Below are positions 34,701-46,536 of a stretch of 64,000 nucleotides of DNA, one piece after another. The stretch lies in the NCBI GenBank assembly GCA_033239005.1, contig BSQZ01000030.1:3908001-3972000 (forward strand), read 5' to 3'. The notes below the pieces were generated by a model. It was not told the DNA's origin and made no database searches. It was given only the letters and a program-made list of their open reading frames with translations. The stretch comes from Lamellibrachia satsuma. Lineage: Eukaryota; Annelida; Polychaeta; Sabellida; Siboglinidae. Numbering within the stretch: the stretch's first letter is position 1; each line of letters begins with the position of its first letter. A program made the translations under genes and the position numbers.

Positions 34701-37700
34701 CTTGCATAGTGGCTTCTTCAAGATTCTTTCTACAGGTTTGTTGTCAGTTTGCACACTGACTGCAGACTTGCCATAGACGTACTGGTGGAATTTTCTTGTG
34801 GTAAAGCATATTGCCAACATCTCCTTTTTGATTTGAGCATAGTTTTGTTCAGCTATTGTCATAGCGCGAGATGCATACGCAACTAGTTTTCCTCTCTGCA
34901 TCAGGCATGCGCCCAGCTCTGACTGCGAAGCATTGGCTTGAATGGTGACTGGCTGCTTGACATAAAAGAAGGCAAGCACTGGTTTGTTGGTGAGGACAGC
35001 CTTCAGATTCTCTATTGCCTTGTCGTGCTCTGGATGCCTGGCCTATTCCGCGTCTTTCTTGAGCAGCTCTCTCAGTGGCTCGGTGATTGCTGACTCATTA
35101 GGAATGTACTGTGCAAGATACTTGATCATGCCCAGCAGGCGCTGGAGCGAGGTGACGTCGGTTGGCTTGGGGATGTTAACGATTGCCTCGATCGTCTTGG
35201 TTTCAGGCCATCTGATGACACGAGATTGGCCATGTTCTCGACCTCACTGATCTGGAATTGAATCTTGTCACTGTTGAACTTGACTCCCTTGTCACATGCT
35301 CGTGCTAACACTCTGTGTAGAATGTTGTCATGTTCCTGGTCATCTGCCGTTGCAATGATCAGGTCGTCAGCTATGACGTGGACACCGTTGATGTCGCCAA
35401 ATGTTTCCTCATTTCACTTCAGCATTATTTCACTGGCCGATGGGATCCCGAAAGGCATCTGTAGGAAGCGTTTTCTGCCCCATGGTGTGTTGAATGTGCA
35501 GAGGTATGACGACTCCTCGCTAAGTGTTAAGTGCCAATAGCCATCCTTCATGTCGACCACTGTAAAGGCCTGCTTGCCAGAGAGCTGTGCTTGCACGTCA
35601 AATGGCGTTGGTATGGGGGCGTTCAATGGTGGCGGATCCAAACATAGCCTGAGGGCACCAGATTTCTTCTCTACTATGACCAGGTTACTAACCCACTTGG
35701 TCGGTTTGTCTACATCCGCAATGATGTTTTGAACCTTCAGTCGATCAAGCACTTCTTTGGGTTTGGACTGAATAGCATACGGAATTTTCCGTGGTGGCTG
35801 GATCACTCCTTGTGCGTCTGCGTTGAGCTCCATGTGATACACTTTGTCATACTCACCAACTCCAGTGAACATATCCTGGTATTCATTTATCAGACGGTCT
35901 TTAGTCAGAGAAGGAGATGTCAAGTGCTTTAGCTAGAGTCAAGTCACTTTCACAAAGTAGTCTCTCATTGACACGTATGTCTGTCACCCCAAACACAATT
36001 CTGTCTCTTAGATTGCTTTGTTTCTGGTCTTCATATTCGCAGCTGAATAGCAGTATTCTCAGGGCATTTACCCACTGATCAATGGGCTCCCCTTCACGCC
36101 GATCTCGCTGCCAGAACTTGTACCTCTCAAACACCTAATTTTTTCTAGGTTCGCAATTTCTTGAGCGCATGCTCCCAGTTGGAGTCTTTGTCGTCATTGG
36201 TGTTTGCAAAAACAAAGTTCGTATAGATGTCCTGTGCTTCGGGGCCTGCACAATGCAGTAGTATGGCTACCTGTGTTTTGGTTGTCTTGCTGAGCTCAGC
36301 TTCTGCAAAGTAAAACTGGAATTGTTGCTCCCAGCGACGCCACTGCTCTGTCGTATTGCCAGTGGTGAACGACACAGTTGCTGGTGGTTTGAATGCTTCC
36401 ATTTGTGGGGTCTTTCCATCCTGACACCATGTAGTATATTGTGCTTTATACGATGTATATTGTGCTTTATACGATGTAGTATATTGTGCTTTATACCATG
36501 TAGTATATTGTGCTTTATACCATGTAGTATATTATGCTTTATTCGATGCAGTATATTGTGCTTTATACCATGTAGTATATTGTGCTTTATGCCATGTAGT
36601 ATATTGTGCTTTATACCATGTAGTATATTGTGCTTTATGCCATGTAGTATATTGTGCTTTATACCATGTAGTATATTGTGCTTTATACCATGTAGTATAT
36701 TGTGCTTTATACGGCTGAATAAGAACACGGGTTGTCGGTAATATAACTCAATAGGAAGTGCTTTGTTTGTAAAATGGTAAAAGTTGTATCCGTTATATCT
36801 ACTTTAGTGTCTGGTCCACCAGGTGGCAGCATCTTACAGTGAGTGAATCCATCTGTTACACATATGATTAGAATATAACCAAACATGCATACTTTCATTC
36901 ACATGAACACAAAACACATCCTCCCAGACACACATAACGCACGCACGCACGCACGCACACATGAGATAGACACGTTATAAAAAAGACCAAAGTAATTATT
37001 GACATAAACAGCAAATATTTTGACTGACCCCATCTATATTATACTTGTAAGTCAGTGATGATTTATTTAAATCATTATTATTACTAATAATGATTTACTT
37101 TTAATTGTTATCTATAAAGTAAATAGGTGTTTGTATGAATATGTTCTACTGGCTAGTGTATATGTGTATGCCTATTAAAAATGTATATAATATCATTTGC
37201 ATGTTTCAATTTATGTAAACAAAAAATTAACGCACTTTCAGATGATTGTATCATGACAAGTAATGGGGACAGTTTCACATGTGCCACTTTCAGTATGTTC
37301 TGGCTAAGGTTGTGCCATTAACTTCAGTCATGTGACCTCTGCCATTCTAGGTCTCTAAATGTGGAGATATTTGTCTACATCATGTATGTATGGCATCAAA
37401 ATAAACGTCATGTTCTCATAGGTTAAAAGGTATTTTTGATGTGACAACAGTGACTTGTGACACTCCTTTAAGTGCCGAACTGATGTGGCTATTTGTTGGA
37501 AATGGTGTTTTATTTTCAGAACTCTATTCGACATAACCTGTCCCTCTATGATATCTTCGTACGCAAGAAGCCGGGTGATGACAGTAAGAAGCGTACTTCA
37601 TACTGGACCCTCCGTCCAGACGTGCCCCTCAAGTCTTCCAAGGCTTGCCGACAACAAGCGAACAATGAAACACCACTGAGCAAGGGTCTCACTACAACTG

Positions 37701-40700
37701 CAGGTGTGTTACATTGGCCTACTGATCTATGCATGCCGTGGGGCCCTGTAGCAGCAGTTGAAGGGCCGCACTGTCAGTTGAGAGAACAGGGGTTCTAGTT
37801 CATCCAGTGTAGCAGCAGTTGAAGGGCCGCACTGTCAGTTGAGAGAACAGGGGTTCTAGTTCATCCAGTGTAGCAGCAGTTGAAGGGCCGCACTGTCAGT
37901 TGAGAGAACAGAGGTTCTAGTTCATCCAGTGTAGCAGCAGTTGAAGGGCCGCACTGTCAATTGAGAGAACAGAGGTTCTAGTTCATCCAGTGTAGCAGCA
38001 GTTGAAGGGCCGCACTGTCAGTTGAGAGAACAGGGGTTCTAGTTCATCCACTGTAGCAGCAGTTGAAGGGCCGCACTGTCAGTTGAGAGAACAGGGGTTC
38101 TAGTTCATCCAGTGTAGCAGCAGTTGAAGGGCCGCACTGTCAGTTGAGAGAACAGGGGTTCTAGTTCATCCAGTGTAGCAGCAGTTGAAGGGCCGCACTG
38201 TCAGTTGAGAGAACAGGGGTTCTAGTTCATCCAGTGTAGCAGCTGTTGAAGGGCTGCACTGTCAGTTGAGAGAACAGGGGTTCTAGTTCATCCAGTGTAG
38301 CAGCAGTTGAAGGGCCGCACTGTCAGTTGAGAGAACAGGGTTCTAGTTCATCCAGTGTAGCAGCTGTTGAAGGGCCGCACTGTCAGTTGAGAGAACAGGG
38401 TTCTAGTTCATCCAGTGTAGCAGCAGTTGAAGGGCCGCACTGTCAGTTGAGAGAACAGGGGTTCTAGTTCATCCAGTGTAGCAGCAGTTGAAGGGCCGCA
38501 CTGTCAGTTGAGAGAACGGGTTCTAGTTCATCCAGTGTAGCAGCAGTTGAAGGGACGCACTGTCAGTTGAGAGAACGGGTTCTAGTTCATCCAGTGTAGC
38601 AGCAGTTGAAGGGCCGCACTGTCAGTTGAGAAAACAGGGGTTCTAGTTCATCCAGTGTAGCAGCAGTTGAAGGGCCGCACTGTCAGTTGAGAGAACAGGG
38701 GTTCTAGTTCATCCAGTGTAGCAGCAGTTGAAGGGCCGCACTGTCAGTTGAGAGAACAGGGGTTCTAGTTCATCCACTGTAGCAGCAGTTGAAGGGCCGC
38801 ACTGTCAGTTGAGAGAACAGGGGTTCTAGTTCATCCAGTGTAGCAGCAGTTGAAGGGCCGCACTGTCAGTTGAGAGAACAGAGGTTCTAGTTCATCCAGT
38901 GTAGCAGCAGTTGAAGGGCCGCACTGTCAGTTGAGAGAACAGAGGTTCTAGTTCATCCACTGTAGCAGCAGTTGAAGGGCCACACTGTCAGTTGAGAGAA
39001 CAGAGGTTCTAGTTCATCCAGTGTAGCAGCAGTTGAAGGGCCGCACTGACAATTGAGAGAACAGGGGTTCTAGTTCATCCAGTGTAGCAGCAGTTGAAGG
39101 GCCGCACTGTCAGTTGAGAGAACAGGGGTTCTAGTTCATCCAGTGTAGCAGCAGTTGAAGGGCCGCACTGTCAGTTGAGAGAACAGAGGTTCTAGTTCAT
39201 CCAGTGTAGCAGCAGTTGAAGGGCCGCACTGTCAGTTGAGAGAACAGAGGTTCTAGTTCATCCACTGTAGCAGCAGTTGAAGGGCCACACTGTCAGTTGA
39301 GAGAACAGAGGTTCTAGTTCATCCAGTGTAGCAGCAGTTGAAGGGCCGCACTGTCAATTGAGAGAACAGGGGTTCTAGTTCATCCACTACCGTTTTGAAG
39401 TTTGGGCAATTTTGTTTACTCCAGACCTGGGGCCGAGTACATTTTAATGAGTACAAGTATGAGTACATTGGTGATGGATGAGTACAAGTACATTGCTAAA
39501 AGCTGAAAATGAGTACATTCTCACGAGTATGAGTAAAAGCACCGGTACATTTTTTTATGACATTTCCATTCCCAAACATACAGTAACCTTTTACAAACAT
39601 ACAGACATGGTATGACTACAGACGTGGTATGACTACAGACGTGGTATGACTACAGACATGGTATGACTCATAAATCAATTTTCGCTAGGAGTCCATTCTT
39701 AACTGCAATCAACAATTTATAAACCACATGCTTTAATATAATAATACCCATTAAACCAATCTTTTTAGTTAGTCTATCAGGGACTAAATATTACCCCCTC
39801 CCCCTAAACATATACATCATTTGAAGGGGTATAGGTGAGAAGATTTGTCCAAATTGGAACAAAGATTTAACAAGATTGCCATTCCAAAAAAAAATTCTAG
39901 ATGGCAAGTGGACAAGGAAGCCATTGGCTTATCGAGAGTCCAACAATTTTCTCATCTACGTGTCGCCCGCCCTTATCAAATATCTGTCAATTCTATTTTT
40001 AAACATATTCACACTACTAGCATTAACACAATCATTTGGCAGTTTGTTCCATTCATTTATCACCCTCTGTGAGAAAGAGTACTTTCTCATGTCCAACCTA
40101 CACTGCTCCTTAACTAATGCTGCTTTGTGTCCTCTGGTTCTACTGCCTTCTTTAAGTTCGAAGAACATATTCCTATCAACATCCTCATAACCATTCACTA
40201 TTTTAAACACTTCTATTTGGTCTCCTCTTAGTCTCCTGGTCTCTACTGTTGTCAAACCACATTGTAATAAGCAACTTTCGTAACTAAGGTCTCTCAATTC
40301 TGGAATCATTGTAGTTGCTCTTCATTGTATTCTTTCTTGCTTGTCTATGTCCTTCTTACGATACGGCCTCCATGCTTGAATACAATATTCCAAATGTGGT
40401 CTAACTATTGCTTTGTACAGGGGTAGAATTAGCTGTTTCTCCTTATAAATGGTAGTTCTCCTAATTAGCCCTAGAACTTGATTTCCTTTCGAAGCAGTAA
40501 TCTGACATTGCTCTGAAACTTTCATGTCAGCACTAAATGTTACTCCTAAGTCCTTTTCTTGTGTGGTTCTACCTAGTACAGCATCCTCCATTTTATATTC
40601 TTTGTCCATGTTTCCATGTGTATGCATTTACACTTCCCAAAATTGAATAACATTTGCAATTTTTTCTGACCATTTAACTAATTTATCTAGATCATCCTGT

Positions 40701-43700
40701 AAACTTTGTGTATCTTTAACATTAGTAACCTTTCTGAATACTGTTGTGTCATCTGCAAATTTCAGTACTTTGCTAGATATCTCATCAAATCAAAATTAGG
40801 CCCTATACTGTTTAAAAACAGTATAGGGCCTAATACTGATCCCTGTGGTACCCCACTCAGAACAGATTTCCAGTTTGAAATCTCACCATCTACTATTACT
40901 CTGTGTCTTCTGTGTGTAAGCCACTCTTCTATCCAGTTGATTACATCATTACCTATACCATGGGCTTTTAGTTTAAGTAACGATGTGGCACTTTATCGAT
41001 AGCTTTCTGAAAATCTAAGTAGACAACATCAACTACCCACTTTGTAATTTCATCCAAAAAACATAAGAGATTGGTTAGACATGACCTTGCTTTTAGGAAC
41101 CCGTGTTGAGACGGGGGATGTGTGGCAATTTTAAGAAAGTTTGTCCTTGTTTGAAATAAAGACCACATGAGACCAAAAATAATTTGGAATTTATATTTTC
41201 TGTTCTTAAGCCCCCTTCCCAGTGAGAAGTTAGTCCAGAATAAGTTGAGTTATGCTAGGAGAAAACCACTGTGAAAGCTATTTAGTCCGGATTAGCTATT
41301 CCACTAAAACACTCGGGTAGAGTGTTTCGGGAGAAAAGTTATCCCGGTATAACTGCACTGTGAAAGGGAGAAGCTTCTTAGTTAGGTGCTGTGTAAGTTC
41401 AGATCTCGTGCGAATTCGGAAGCGTCCTTCACCTTGGTTTCTTCTATTTCACATAACGACAAGTTTGAGTTCTAGTATTATCATTACGGCAAGTTGTGCA
41501 AACAACTGATATGTTCCTGGCATTGTGCTTCCGCCATCTCGAATGTAGTTTGCCACTCAATCTGTCACCGAACTTGAGCCATTCTCACGGAATGAAACTG
41601 AATTAAAAACTGCGTGAACACGAAAAACAGATACAATAAACATATTGCTCAGTAGCCTCCATTTTGCGAAAAAACTTTCGTTATGGCATCACGAGATTAT
41701 GAGTCTGCTAATCTGAAATAACTTTTCACTGTGAAATCGATTGCTTGTCACGCGGTAAAATTCCTCTCACTATTTCAGATTAGTTAATCTGAAACAACTC
41801 ACTGTGAAAGGGGTTTTAGACTACTGGTTGTTGAGAGGGTTAGCACAGGCCAATAAAACAGACTCAAAACCTCCTTTGTCCTTTTTAGCCAGACTGCTGG
41901 TACGAGATTATACTTATACTGGTGTAGGGCTGCAGGCAGTCTGACTTGAGTCACCTTACTTCTACAGAGGAAGACTCAGCTGGCAGTTCTTAGCAGTTAG
42001 TACTGTCAACCAGTACCCAGTGTCATGGTCTCCTGACCGCATTAAAGGAATGGCTGATGGGTTAACTGATGAATGGCACTTTGTAGACATCCACTGTGGC
42101 TTCATTAAATAAACAGGGATTATGGCCTGAACTGGTAGCCTACAATTCTTTGCTTAACTGGGTGTTTCTGTATGGGAAACGATGCTGCCTGTTGATTTTT
42201 TGGGTGTCATGGGAGAATGCCACCATGGGGTGTAGGGATGGTAAGGAGGGTAACCATCTTGGGAGGTACTGGGACTCGGTCTTATAGTCATATTAATCAG
42301 AAAAACTAAGTATTTAAAAAAATAGTTGAACATTCAAATGCAGGACAGTTTCATTTTGTTAACTATAAATAAATAAATTTTCACAGCATATATTGAGAAA
42401 GTAGTCAGATGTACTCGTAAAATCTGAGTACATTGAGTACGAGTACATGACCCATAAGTTATACGAGTACTTTAAAAGGTGTCTATGCCGGGGGAAGTAA
42501 AAGATCCCACACAAGTTAAATGTGTAACCTGCCATGGATTCACAAACTCGCACTGCACCAATTAGGTGTAGGATGGGTGTTGAATTAGCTGCTGCCAAAA
42601 CCAGCTCTGATGATACAACAAAATGCGATGAGCTGTTGTGTACGCATGTACAAGCACTATTTAAGACTTCCTCATTATCACTATTACAGGCAAATGTTGT
42701 TTGCTGAGTTGATGTGTCTCACTTTCAGATACAGTTCAGTCCTCTACCGTTGCAACTCCTGGTTCAGCTGCTAGAGTTCAGCTGTCAACTGCTATGAAAA
42801 CCATTATGCCAGGAAGCAACTTCAGCACATTAAGACAAAAGAAAGGTAATTAATTTCCGTCTACTACTTACAGCGACTACATTTAAAAATTCATCTTTAA
42901 CAGATGTACCGTTCCTAAAAAGAATTATCATGTTTCAAGCAAAATCTCTAACCTTTTCAGACTCACATATTTGCCAAAAAAAATTACTCTAGGTAATCAT
43001 GTATTTGACATGGATTCAATATTTGTCACCGTGACTTACCTAATGACAGCATTATGATAAGAGGCACACATATAAAAGTATGCATTTTCTGACAGCTGAA
43101 GGAATGAGCTATCCAATTACTGATAAAAAGACAGACAGTTGCCATGGGTATCAACAACAAAATGTATCAAAATTGAAAAAATAATGAATGTTCAAGATAA
43201 ATAGTGTTACTGAAATAAAATTTCGTGCTTGTATCATTTCGAAATTGCAAAAATTTAAATTAAAATCTAGTATCCATGCACTATGCCATGTTAGCTTTGT
43301 TTGTGCAATTTATTTGTAGTTTTGGTGAAACAAACAATTCATTTTGTCAGATCCGGTCATAATGCGATTCACGCTTTTGCATGTTAAGCAATCTAGCGGT
43401 CAAAGTCAACTCATTCAATGATTTTAAGAAAAGTATGCAGAGAGAGTTTATGAGGAGGGAGTCTTATATAATTACCCATTCACTTGGAGTAGTAGACTAG
43501 GTTCAATGCTTGCACATGTAAGAATATCGATGTGAATCGCTGTGACTAGTGGTTGTTGTGCAGGTCCAGTGCCGCTGCTGCCCAAGGTGTCGCCCATGCA
43601 GGCGTTTGCGTTGATTCCCATCCAGGGGGCAGTCATGTCTCCCCAGCCCTTCCTCCTGCCCTCCTGGCCTGTTGGCTCCCCCCATCTCACTTCTACGCCA

Positions 43701-45271
43701 TCTCTGTCTTCTCGAGTACAGCAGACACCCAGCGACACTGGTCAGTATCTCAAGTAACAATACTGTGGAACCCCATTTTAACTACGACGAATGGCTAAAT
43801 ATTCTATTATCACTGTATTAACTGTCGCCACTCATGAGAAGAACCTTTACAAATCCCTAATGCAAAATTTCAGCCTTATGTGCTATAGGTTTTCTAAGAA
43901 ATTGAAATTAAATATCACTTCCTGGTTGGATGCACATTCTGACAGAATGTGATGGCCATTTTGACACTGCTGTGCATCATATGTTAGGTGAACGGTGGTG
44001 CTCTCACTAATAAATCGTCAAGAGAGTGATTTATCACTAATTACCAGAATCACTTGTTCCCAACTGGAGATTCACACATTTATTCATCTCCAGTTGGTGC
44101 CCAGGATTTAGTTAAATTGACTGTACAGTTACACAACATATTCATTGATGATGCCTGATTAATTATACTTACTTATGCTGGAGACTATAGGTGCCTGTAA
44201 TGTTCTGTTTTAGGGGTGCTGCCCAGTATTCCCCAGTCATTGACGGGTCTCAAGCGGAATCTTGAGCCATGCGGTGAGCCATGCAAAAAGCAAGTGAAGA
44301 TTGCACCAAAGTTAGACAAATGCGGCACTACACGTTCTGTGTCCAACATGTGTAGATTTACACGTTCAGCATGTACTCCATGTCAGAACCAAACTGTAGA
44401 CTGTGTGACATCTCGGACTTTATCATCAAGCAATCTGCATAAGTCGCTGAGACTGCGTTCAGCATCTGCTTCTGAACTGACCCCCAAGGCGGTTGTAACC
44501 CGTTGTCATGTGACGCCCAGGATTATGAGGCAGCGACGCGGCAGTCTGTCAGGTATCGCTACTAACCAGTCATCATTTGAGGACAGTGGATTTGACGTGT
44601 CTTGTCATAAGGCGGATTCCTCGTGTTCTGTCAGCCTGCCGAGGCCACGTATGTACAGGCGCAAATGTTCACTCAAGCATTCAGGAACGATGTACGAAAA
44701 CCAAAATGATGGCATAGTCAGTAAAGAAATGGTTGATCAAGACTCAACGTGTCAGAGGGATCATTCTGTATCTGACCTAGATAGTGCAATACATTCCGTG
44801 GGTGATGCTTTGCCACTGACCCCTCATCGGAAGACTTCCACCCCATTCAAGGAGAACGTGTGTAGCCCATCGTGGATCTCACCCATCAAGGAACTCACCC
44901 CACTTAGTGGTGTCAGTTCCCACTTCGACAGTGGCTGTTTCTTCACCCCTGACAGTGCCACGAAGCCCCTGTGCTCTGCGTTACCCTGTCGGGCGGACAT
45001 CACTGACCTATACAACAGTCCCAAGTTGCATCAAGGAACATGTTCCATTGGGATTGAAGGGTCACCGAAACTGGGCTCCTTGCGAAGCTTGGGCATGCCT
45101 GGTCTCACACCGTTGAAGTCATCTACGGATGCAGTTGTAATATGTTCACCAAACACGAGCTGGAGTGGCGGTCTCAACCACAGTTTCACGCGGCTCTTTG
45201 ACGACTGCCATTTGAATCCGATTATTGACGATGAGATTAATATGGATTTCAGTTTCTCGACATTGTTATGA
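30926..45271 (+). CDS. FOXM1: FOXM1 orthologue, complete coding region, 7 coding exons
   Basis: FOXM1 is a forkhead transcription factor that drives G2/M genes together with the MuvB complex (family knowledge). Coding exons are 30926-31736, 32246-32385, 32850-33017, 37520-37703, 42729-42845, 43564-43740 and 44214-45271, in phase, giving about 884 residues. The ATG lies 17 bases after an acceptor (AG 30907-30908), so a noncoding first exon is expected. The forkhead domain runs from YHRPQYSYLHLIQMAI through WIEDNFLYYSY...GWK|NSIRHNLSLYDIFVR to SYWTLRPDVP. FOXM1-specific blocks after it are PLLPKVSPMQAFALIPIQ, KKQVKIAPKL, SPIKELTPLSG and an acidic C-terminal activation segment ending DDEINMDFSFSTLL. 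Many S/T-P sites and a KRNL cyclin-docking-like motif fit CDK regulation. The protein is longer than human FOXM1, mostly in the N-terminus. Confidence 0.94.
31855..31960. repeat. AT-rich imperfect repeats
   Basis: tatatata tracts and tactagcatca direct repeats in FOXM1 intron 2. Confidence 0.6.
32246..32385 (+). CDS. FOXM1: FOXM1 coding exon 2 (47 codons with the split one)
   Basis: Acceptor gacag, donor gtaaca. It continues the frame as VGAVPSPTDGRVVN and so on, and returns to phase 0 just before the forkhead exon. Confidence 0.8.
32615..32712. repeat. 32 bp tandem repeat, 3 copies
   Basis: Core tagtttgttaccaagatttc, in FOXM1 intron. Confidence 0.9.
32850..33017 (+). CDS. FOXM1: FOXM1 forkhead exon, first half (56 aa)
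   Basis: Acceptor ttgtag, donor gtaaat. Contains helices 1 and 2 of the winged helix: RPQYSYLHLIQMAISSTPDK and KQIYRWIEDNFLYYSY, ending at GWK. The I-S-S-T and W-I-E-D-N-F signatures match FOXM1 rather than other Fox classes. Confidence 0.95.
33260..36405 (-). mobile_element. Ty3/Gypsy-type LTR retrotransposon relic, antisense in FOXM1
   Basis: Read on -, from 36.4 kb leftwards: gag-like segments come first (36402-36145, then 35901 in another frame; WRRWEQQFQFYFAEAE). Reverse transcriptase follows (35923-35414, with QMPFGIPSASE, then VIADDLII at about 35370). Next come RNase H (34979-34554, with YASRAMTIAEQNYAQIKKE), a zinc-binding integrase N-terminus (34345-34094) and the integrase core and C-terminus (33974-33266, with SSSYAQSNGQAERFVQTLKG). 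Stops and frameshifts separate these pieces. No protease segment with the usual D-T/S-G is seen between gag and RT, so an internal deletion is likely. LTRs were not identified with confidence. Inactive. Confidence 0.9.
36425..36716. repeat. 24 bp minisatellite, about 12 copies
   Basis: Unit around catgtagtatattgtgcttt, directly at the gag-side end of the Gypsy relic. Confidence 0.93.
37520..37703 (+). CDS. FOXM1: FOXM1 forkhead exon, second half (61 aa + 1 nt)
   Basis: Acceptor ttttcag, donor gtgtgt. Encodes recognition helix 3 NSIRHNLSLYDIFVR and the wing SYWTLRPDVP. The wing loop (KKPGDDSKKRT) is longer and more basic than the short vertebrate loop. Confidence 0.95.
37745..39390. repeat. 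61 bp minisatellite, about 27 copies
   Basis: Core gtagcagcagttgaagggcc. Starts 42 bases after the FOXM1 forkhead exon (donor 37703/37704) but does not include the splice site. Confidence 0.96.
39600..39668. repeat. 17 bp tandem repeat, 4 copies
   Basis: acagacgtggtatgact units. Confidence 0.85.
39855..41175 (-). mobile_element. CR1/Jockey-like LINE fragment
   Basis: The - strand translation runs from the LDFQKAIDKVPH block (about 41010), through the RT region with LKFADDT (about 40750), to the C-terminal domain and the 3' end with ggcaatcttgttaaatc (complement at about 39866). 5' truncated, with frameshifts. A perfect inverted repeat replaces normal sequence at 40795-40832. Close relative of the 2.5 kb copy. 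Confidence 0.88.
41205..41815. mobile_element. candidate MITE with CCCCTTnnCAGTGAG-type termini
   Basis: The left end, cccccttcccagtgagaag, and the complement of the right end, cccctttcacagtgagttg, form imperfect inverted repeats. Subterminal motifs (actgtgaaag, ctgaaataac) are also shared in inverse. The target duplication is unclear. Confidence 0.5.
42729..42845 (+). CDS. FOXM1: FOXM1 coding exon 5 (39 codons)
   Basis: Acceptor tttcag, donor gtaatt. Phase 1 in and phase 1 out; S/T-rich, with RVQLSTAMKTIMPGSNFSTL. Placed by phase and splice sites. Confidence 0.78.
43315..43445 (+). mobile_element. unnamed dispersed repeat, copy 3 (partial)
   Basis: Matches gttttggtgaaacaaac, then agcaatctagcggtcaaagtcaa and gattttaagaaaagtatgca of the family, in a FOXM1 intron. 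Confidence 0.7.
43564..43740 (+). CDS. FOXM1: FOXM1 coding exon 6 (59 codons)
   Basis: Acceptor tgtgcag, donor gtcagt. Encodes GPVPLLPKVSPMQAFALIPI, matching the FOXM1 block PLLPRVSSYLVPIQ. Proline-rich after that. Confidence 0.88.
44214..45271 (+). CDS. FOXM1: FOXM1 last coding exon (351 aa + TGA)
   Basis: Acceptor ttttag. Contains KKQVKIAPKL (family SKRVRIAPK), SPIKELTPLSG (family TPIKETLPISS), a TP/SP-rich region and the acidic C-terminal end. It is one of the longest non-repetitive open frames in the window. Confidence 0.92.
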
Positions 45272-45597
45272 CAACATAGACCCCCGTTAAATTAGGAAAA
45301 TATTTTACGAGAATTTAAATTTACTATAATATTAATCAAATGATCCAGTTTTCCAAATATTTTATGTGTACAGGGTTAGAAATTAACAGCCAATTCCAAT
45401 CTGTGCAGATAAGGCTACTTGTCTAGTACTTATCAGGATAACATCAAAACATGGACGTATGGCATTACATGAAACCCATGTCATGTAACTTCAGGTCCCC
45501 ACTCCCTGCATTATTGAGTACCAATAACTTGAGATTATTCCATTCCGTATTGTTGGATTTGATGTGTAGTGCAAAGCTGCACAGGATGTCTTTGGAA

Positions 45598-46536
45598 TGT
45601 CCATGTGGGTCGCCCCATTCCACCATAATGTCCATGTGGGTCGCCCCGTTAGACCATAATGTCCATGTGGGTCGCCCCGTTCCACCATAATGTCCATGTG
45701 GGTCGCCCCGTTCCACCATAATGTCCATGTGGGTCGCCCCGTTCCACCATAATGTCCATGTGGGTTGCCCCGTTCCACCATAATGTCCATGTGGGTCGCC
45801 CCGTTCCACCATAATGTCCATGTGGGTCGCCCCGTTCCACCATAATGTCCATGTGGGTCGCCCCGTTCCACCATAATCATTCATGTGGGTCGCCCCTTTC
45901 CACCATAATGTTCATGCGGGTCGCCCCGTTCCACCATAATGTCCATGCGGGTCGCCCCGTTCCACCATAATGTCCATGCGGGTCGCCCCGTTCCACCATA
46001 ATGTCCATGCGGGTCGCCCCGTTCCACCATAATGTCCATGCGGGTCGCCCCGTTCCACCATAATGTCCATGTGGGTCGCCCCGTTCCACCATAATGTCCA
46101 TGCGGGTCGCCCCGTTCCACCATAATCATTCATGTGGGTCACCCCGTTCCACCATAATCATTCATGTGGGTCGCCCCTTTCCACCATAATGTCCATGCGG
46201 GTCGCCCCGTTCCACCATAATGTCCATGCGGGTCGCCCCGTTCCACCATAATGTCCATGCGGGTCGCCCCGTTCCACCATAATGTCCATGCGGGTCGCCC
46301 CGTTCCACCATAATGTCCATGCGGGTCGCCCCGTTCCACCATAATGTCCATGCGGGTCGCCCCGTTCCACCATAATGTCCATGTGGGTCGCCCCGTTCCA
46401 CCATAATGTCCATGTGGGTCGCCCCGTTCCACCATAATGTCCATGTGGGTCGCCCCGTTCCACCATAATGTCCATGTGGGTCGCCCTGTTCCACCATAAT
46501 GTCCATGTGGGTCGCCCCGTTCCACCATAATCATTC
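45598..46536. repeat. 31 bp minisatellite, about 30 copies
   Basis: Core gtgggtcgccccgttccacc. Begins about 330 bases after the FOXM1 stop, so probably in the 3' UTR or just beyond. Rare units contain an extra atcattcatg in place of atgtccatg. Open - strand frames here are repeat artefacts. Confidence 0.95.

Larger units (their letters stand above)
39390..42600 (+). mobile_element. SINE split by a nested insertion complex
   Basis: The SINE left piece is at 39394-39425 (gggcaattttgtttactcca) and the right piece resumes at about 42478 (ggtgtctatgccgggggaag). Between them are stretches dense in gagtaca on the left (39430-39550) and its complement tgtactc/gagtacgagtacat on the right (42405-42475), which look like degenerate inverted termini. 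The LINE copy and a candidate MITE lie inside. Confidence 0.55.

Noticed and set aside
33195..36865. LTR pair of the Gypsy relic suggested by ccatctgttaca at both flanks
   Set aside because: Only 12 bases match and no longer repeat follows; could be chance.
43472..43760. Open frames on - opposite FOXM1 exon 6
   Set aside because: Shadows of a GC-rich real exon on +.
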